A stretch of DNA of 6,137 nucleotides from Actinomycetota bacterium (GTDB lineage: Bacteria; Actinomycetota; Actinomycetes; Nanopelagicales; Nanopelagicaceae): contig WLPB01000070.1 in NCBI GenBank assembly GCA_009698975.1, forward strand, positions 1 through 6,137. Reading direction: 5' to 3'. Numbering within the stretch: position 1 is the first letter of the stretch; each line of letters opens with the position of its first letter. A program made the translations under genes and the position numbers. Positions 5,788-6,137 of the stretch are shown here, piece after piece. The notes under the pieces are model-generated. The model saw nothing but the letters and a program-made list of their open reading frames with translations, did not search any database and had not been told where the DNA came from.

Positions 5788-6036
5788 ATGGGAATAACCG
5801 TCGACGAGCGCACGCAAACTACCCCTGTTACGCAGGATTCTGACGGTGGCCACGATTTATTTGCCCATTACATCAAGAAAGAGAAGATCGTCGAGTCTGC
5901 GATGACCGGCAAGACCGTCAAAGCTCTCTGCGGAAAAAAATGGGTTCCCTCTCGCGACCCATCTAAGTTTCCAGTCTGCCCCACCTGCAAAGATATTTTT
6001 GACGGTTTGCGTCCCGGGCCAGAAGAGAACGATTAA
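5788..6036 (+). CDS. DUF3039 protein, small putative zinc-binding protein
   Basis: An 82-residue protein of the DUF3039 family, which is widespread in actinobacteria and has no established function. The first 20 residues are polar and probably disordered. The conserved core follows: HDLFAHYIKKEKIVES (22-37), GKTVKALCGKKWVPSRDPSK (41-60) and FPVCPTCKDIFDGL (61-74). C48, C64 and C67, with H27 as a possible fourth ligand, form a likely zinc site; this is inferred from spacing and not demonstrated. The ATG at 5788 is preferred because a TAAACT box lies 7 nt upstream and no in-frame start precedes it. It is divergent from argF across 36 bp and is followed after 6 nt by an exported-protein gene, with which it probably shares a transcript. 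A regulatory or nucleic-acid-binding role is conceivable, but nothing here shows it. Confidence 0.9.
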   Translation: MGITVDERTQTTPVTQDSDGGHDLFAHYIKKEKIVESAMTGKTVKALCGKKWVPSRDPSKFPVCPTCKDIFDGLRPGPEEND

Positions 6037-6042
6037 TTTCTT

Positions 6043-6137
6043 GTGAAACTTCCTCGTTCACTCTCTTCACCTCTCTCGATAGCAACAGCCTTAATACTTT
6101 TTATTGGTGTTTCAATTATCGGCGCGCCAGCGAAGGC
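6043..6137 (+). CDS. Start of a secreted or membrane-anchored protein, cut by the window end
   Basis: Only the first 31 codons are present. They read as a signal peptide: a basic start (MKLPR), a hydrophobic core (about residues 13-26, IATALILFIGVSII) and the small-residue region GAPAKA, which fits signal peptidase I cleavage (after APA or AKA). There is no lipobox cysteine so far. The start is GTG at 6043; the same frame is closed just upstream by the DUF3039 stop codon, and no other start is near. There is no clear ribosome binding site, but the 6-nt gap to the DUF3039 gene suggests translational coupling within one operon. The mature part is outside the window, so no family can be named. 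Confidence 0.7.
   Translation, partial: MKLPRSLSSPLSIATALILFIGVSIIGAPAK

Overview
The window looks like chromosomal DNA from an actinobacterium of moderate GC content, clearly less GC-rich than typical Streptomyces or Mycobacterium. A small-genome freshwater or marine lineage (Nanopelagicales/acI-like) would fit. The evidence is a DUF3039 protein, a DUF222-HNH (13E12-type) protein, GTG/TTG starts, and TAnnnT boxes 6-7 nt before start codons as in leaderless actinobacterial genes. The lineage is inferred; no marker gene settles it.

Layout. Bases 1-124 are the 3' end of the tmRNA gene ssrA (+), with an encoded CCA. A minus-strand block follows; read in its direction of transcription it is a DUF222-HNH protein (3575-2085), the tRNA uridine hydroxylase trhO (2005-1079), a RimJ/RimL-type GNAT acetyltransferase (1013-474) and a three-helix membrane protein of unknown function (433-134). 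A 163-bp divergent region (3576-3739) separates this block from a plus-strand pirin-family protein (3740-4816). Pirin meets argF (ornithine carbamoyltransferase, minus, 5751-4813) tail to tail, with overlapping stop codons. A 36-bp divergent region then leads to a plus-strand DUF3039 protein (5788-6036) and, 6 nt later, the start of an exported protein cut by the window edge (6043 onward).

How the genes relate. This is mostly housekeeping content: trans-translation rescue (ssrA), wobble-uridine modification (trhO), arginine synthesis (argF) and poorly characterised accessory proteins. No integrase, CRISPR array, toxin-antitoxin pair or defence island is visible, and I do not see a clear new multi-gene system. 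The most unusual structure is between trhO and the GNAT gene. There the GNAT start region is present three times in tandem, which creates two 8-codon mini-ORFs (MANWRSGI and MANWRSHD). They link the trhO stop to the GNAT start in a possible chain of translational coupling. Other points of interest are TAnnnT-N6/7-start boxes before trhO, argF and the DUF3039 gene, a hairpin between the HNH gene and trhO, and a slippage-prone Gly-Ala hexanucleotide tract inside the HNH protein.
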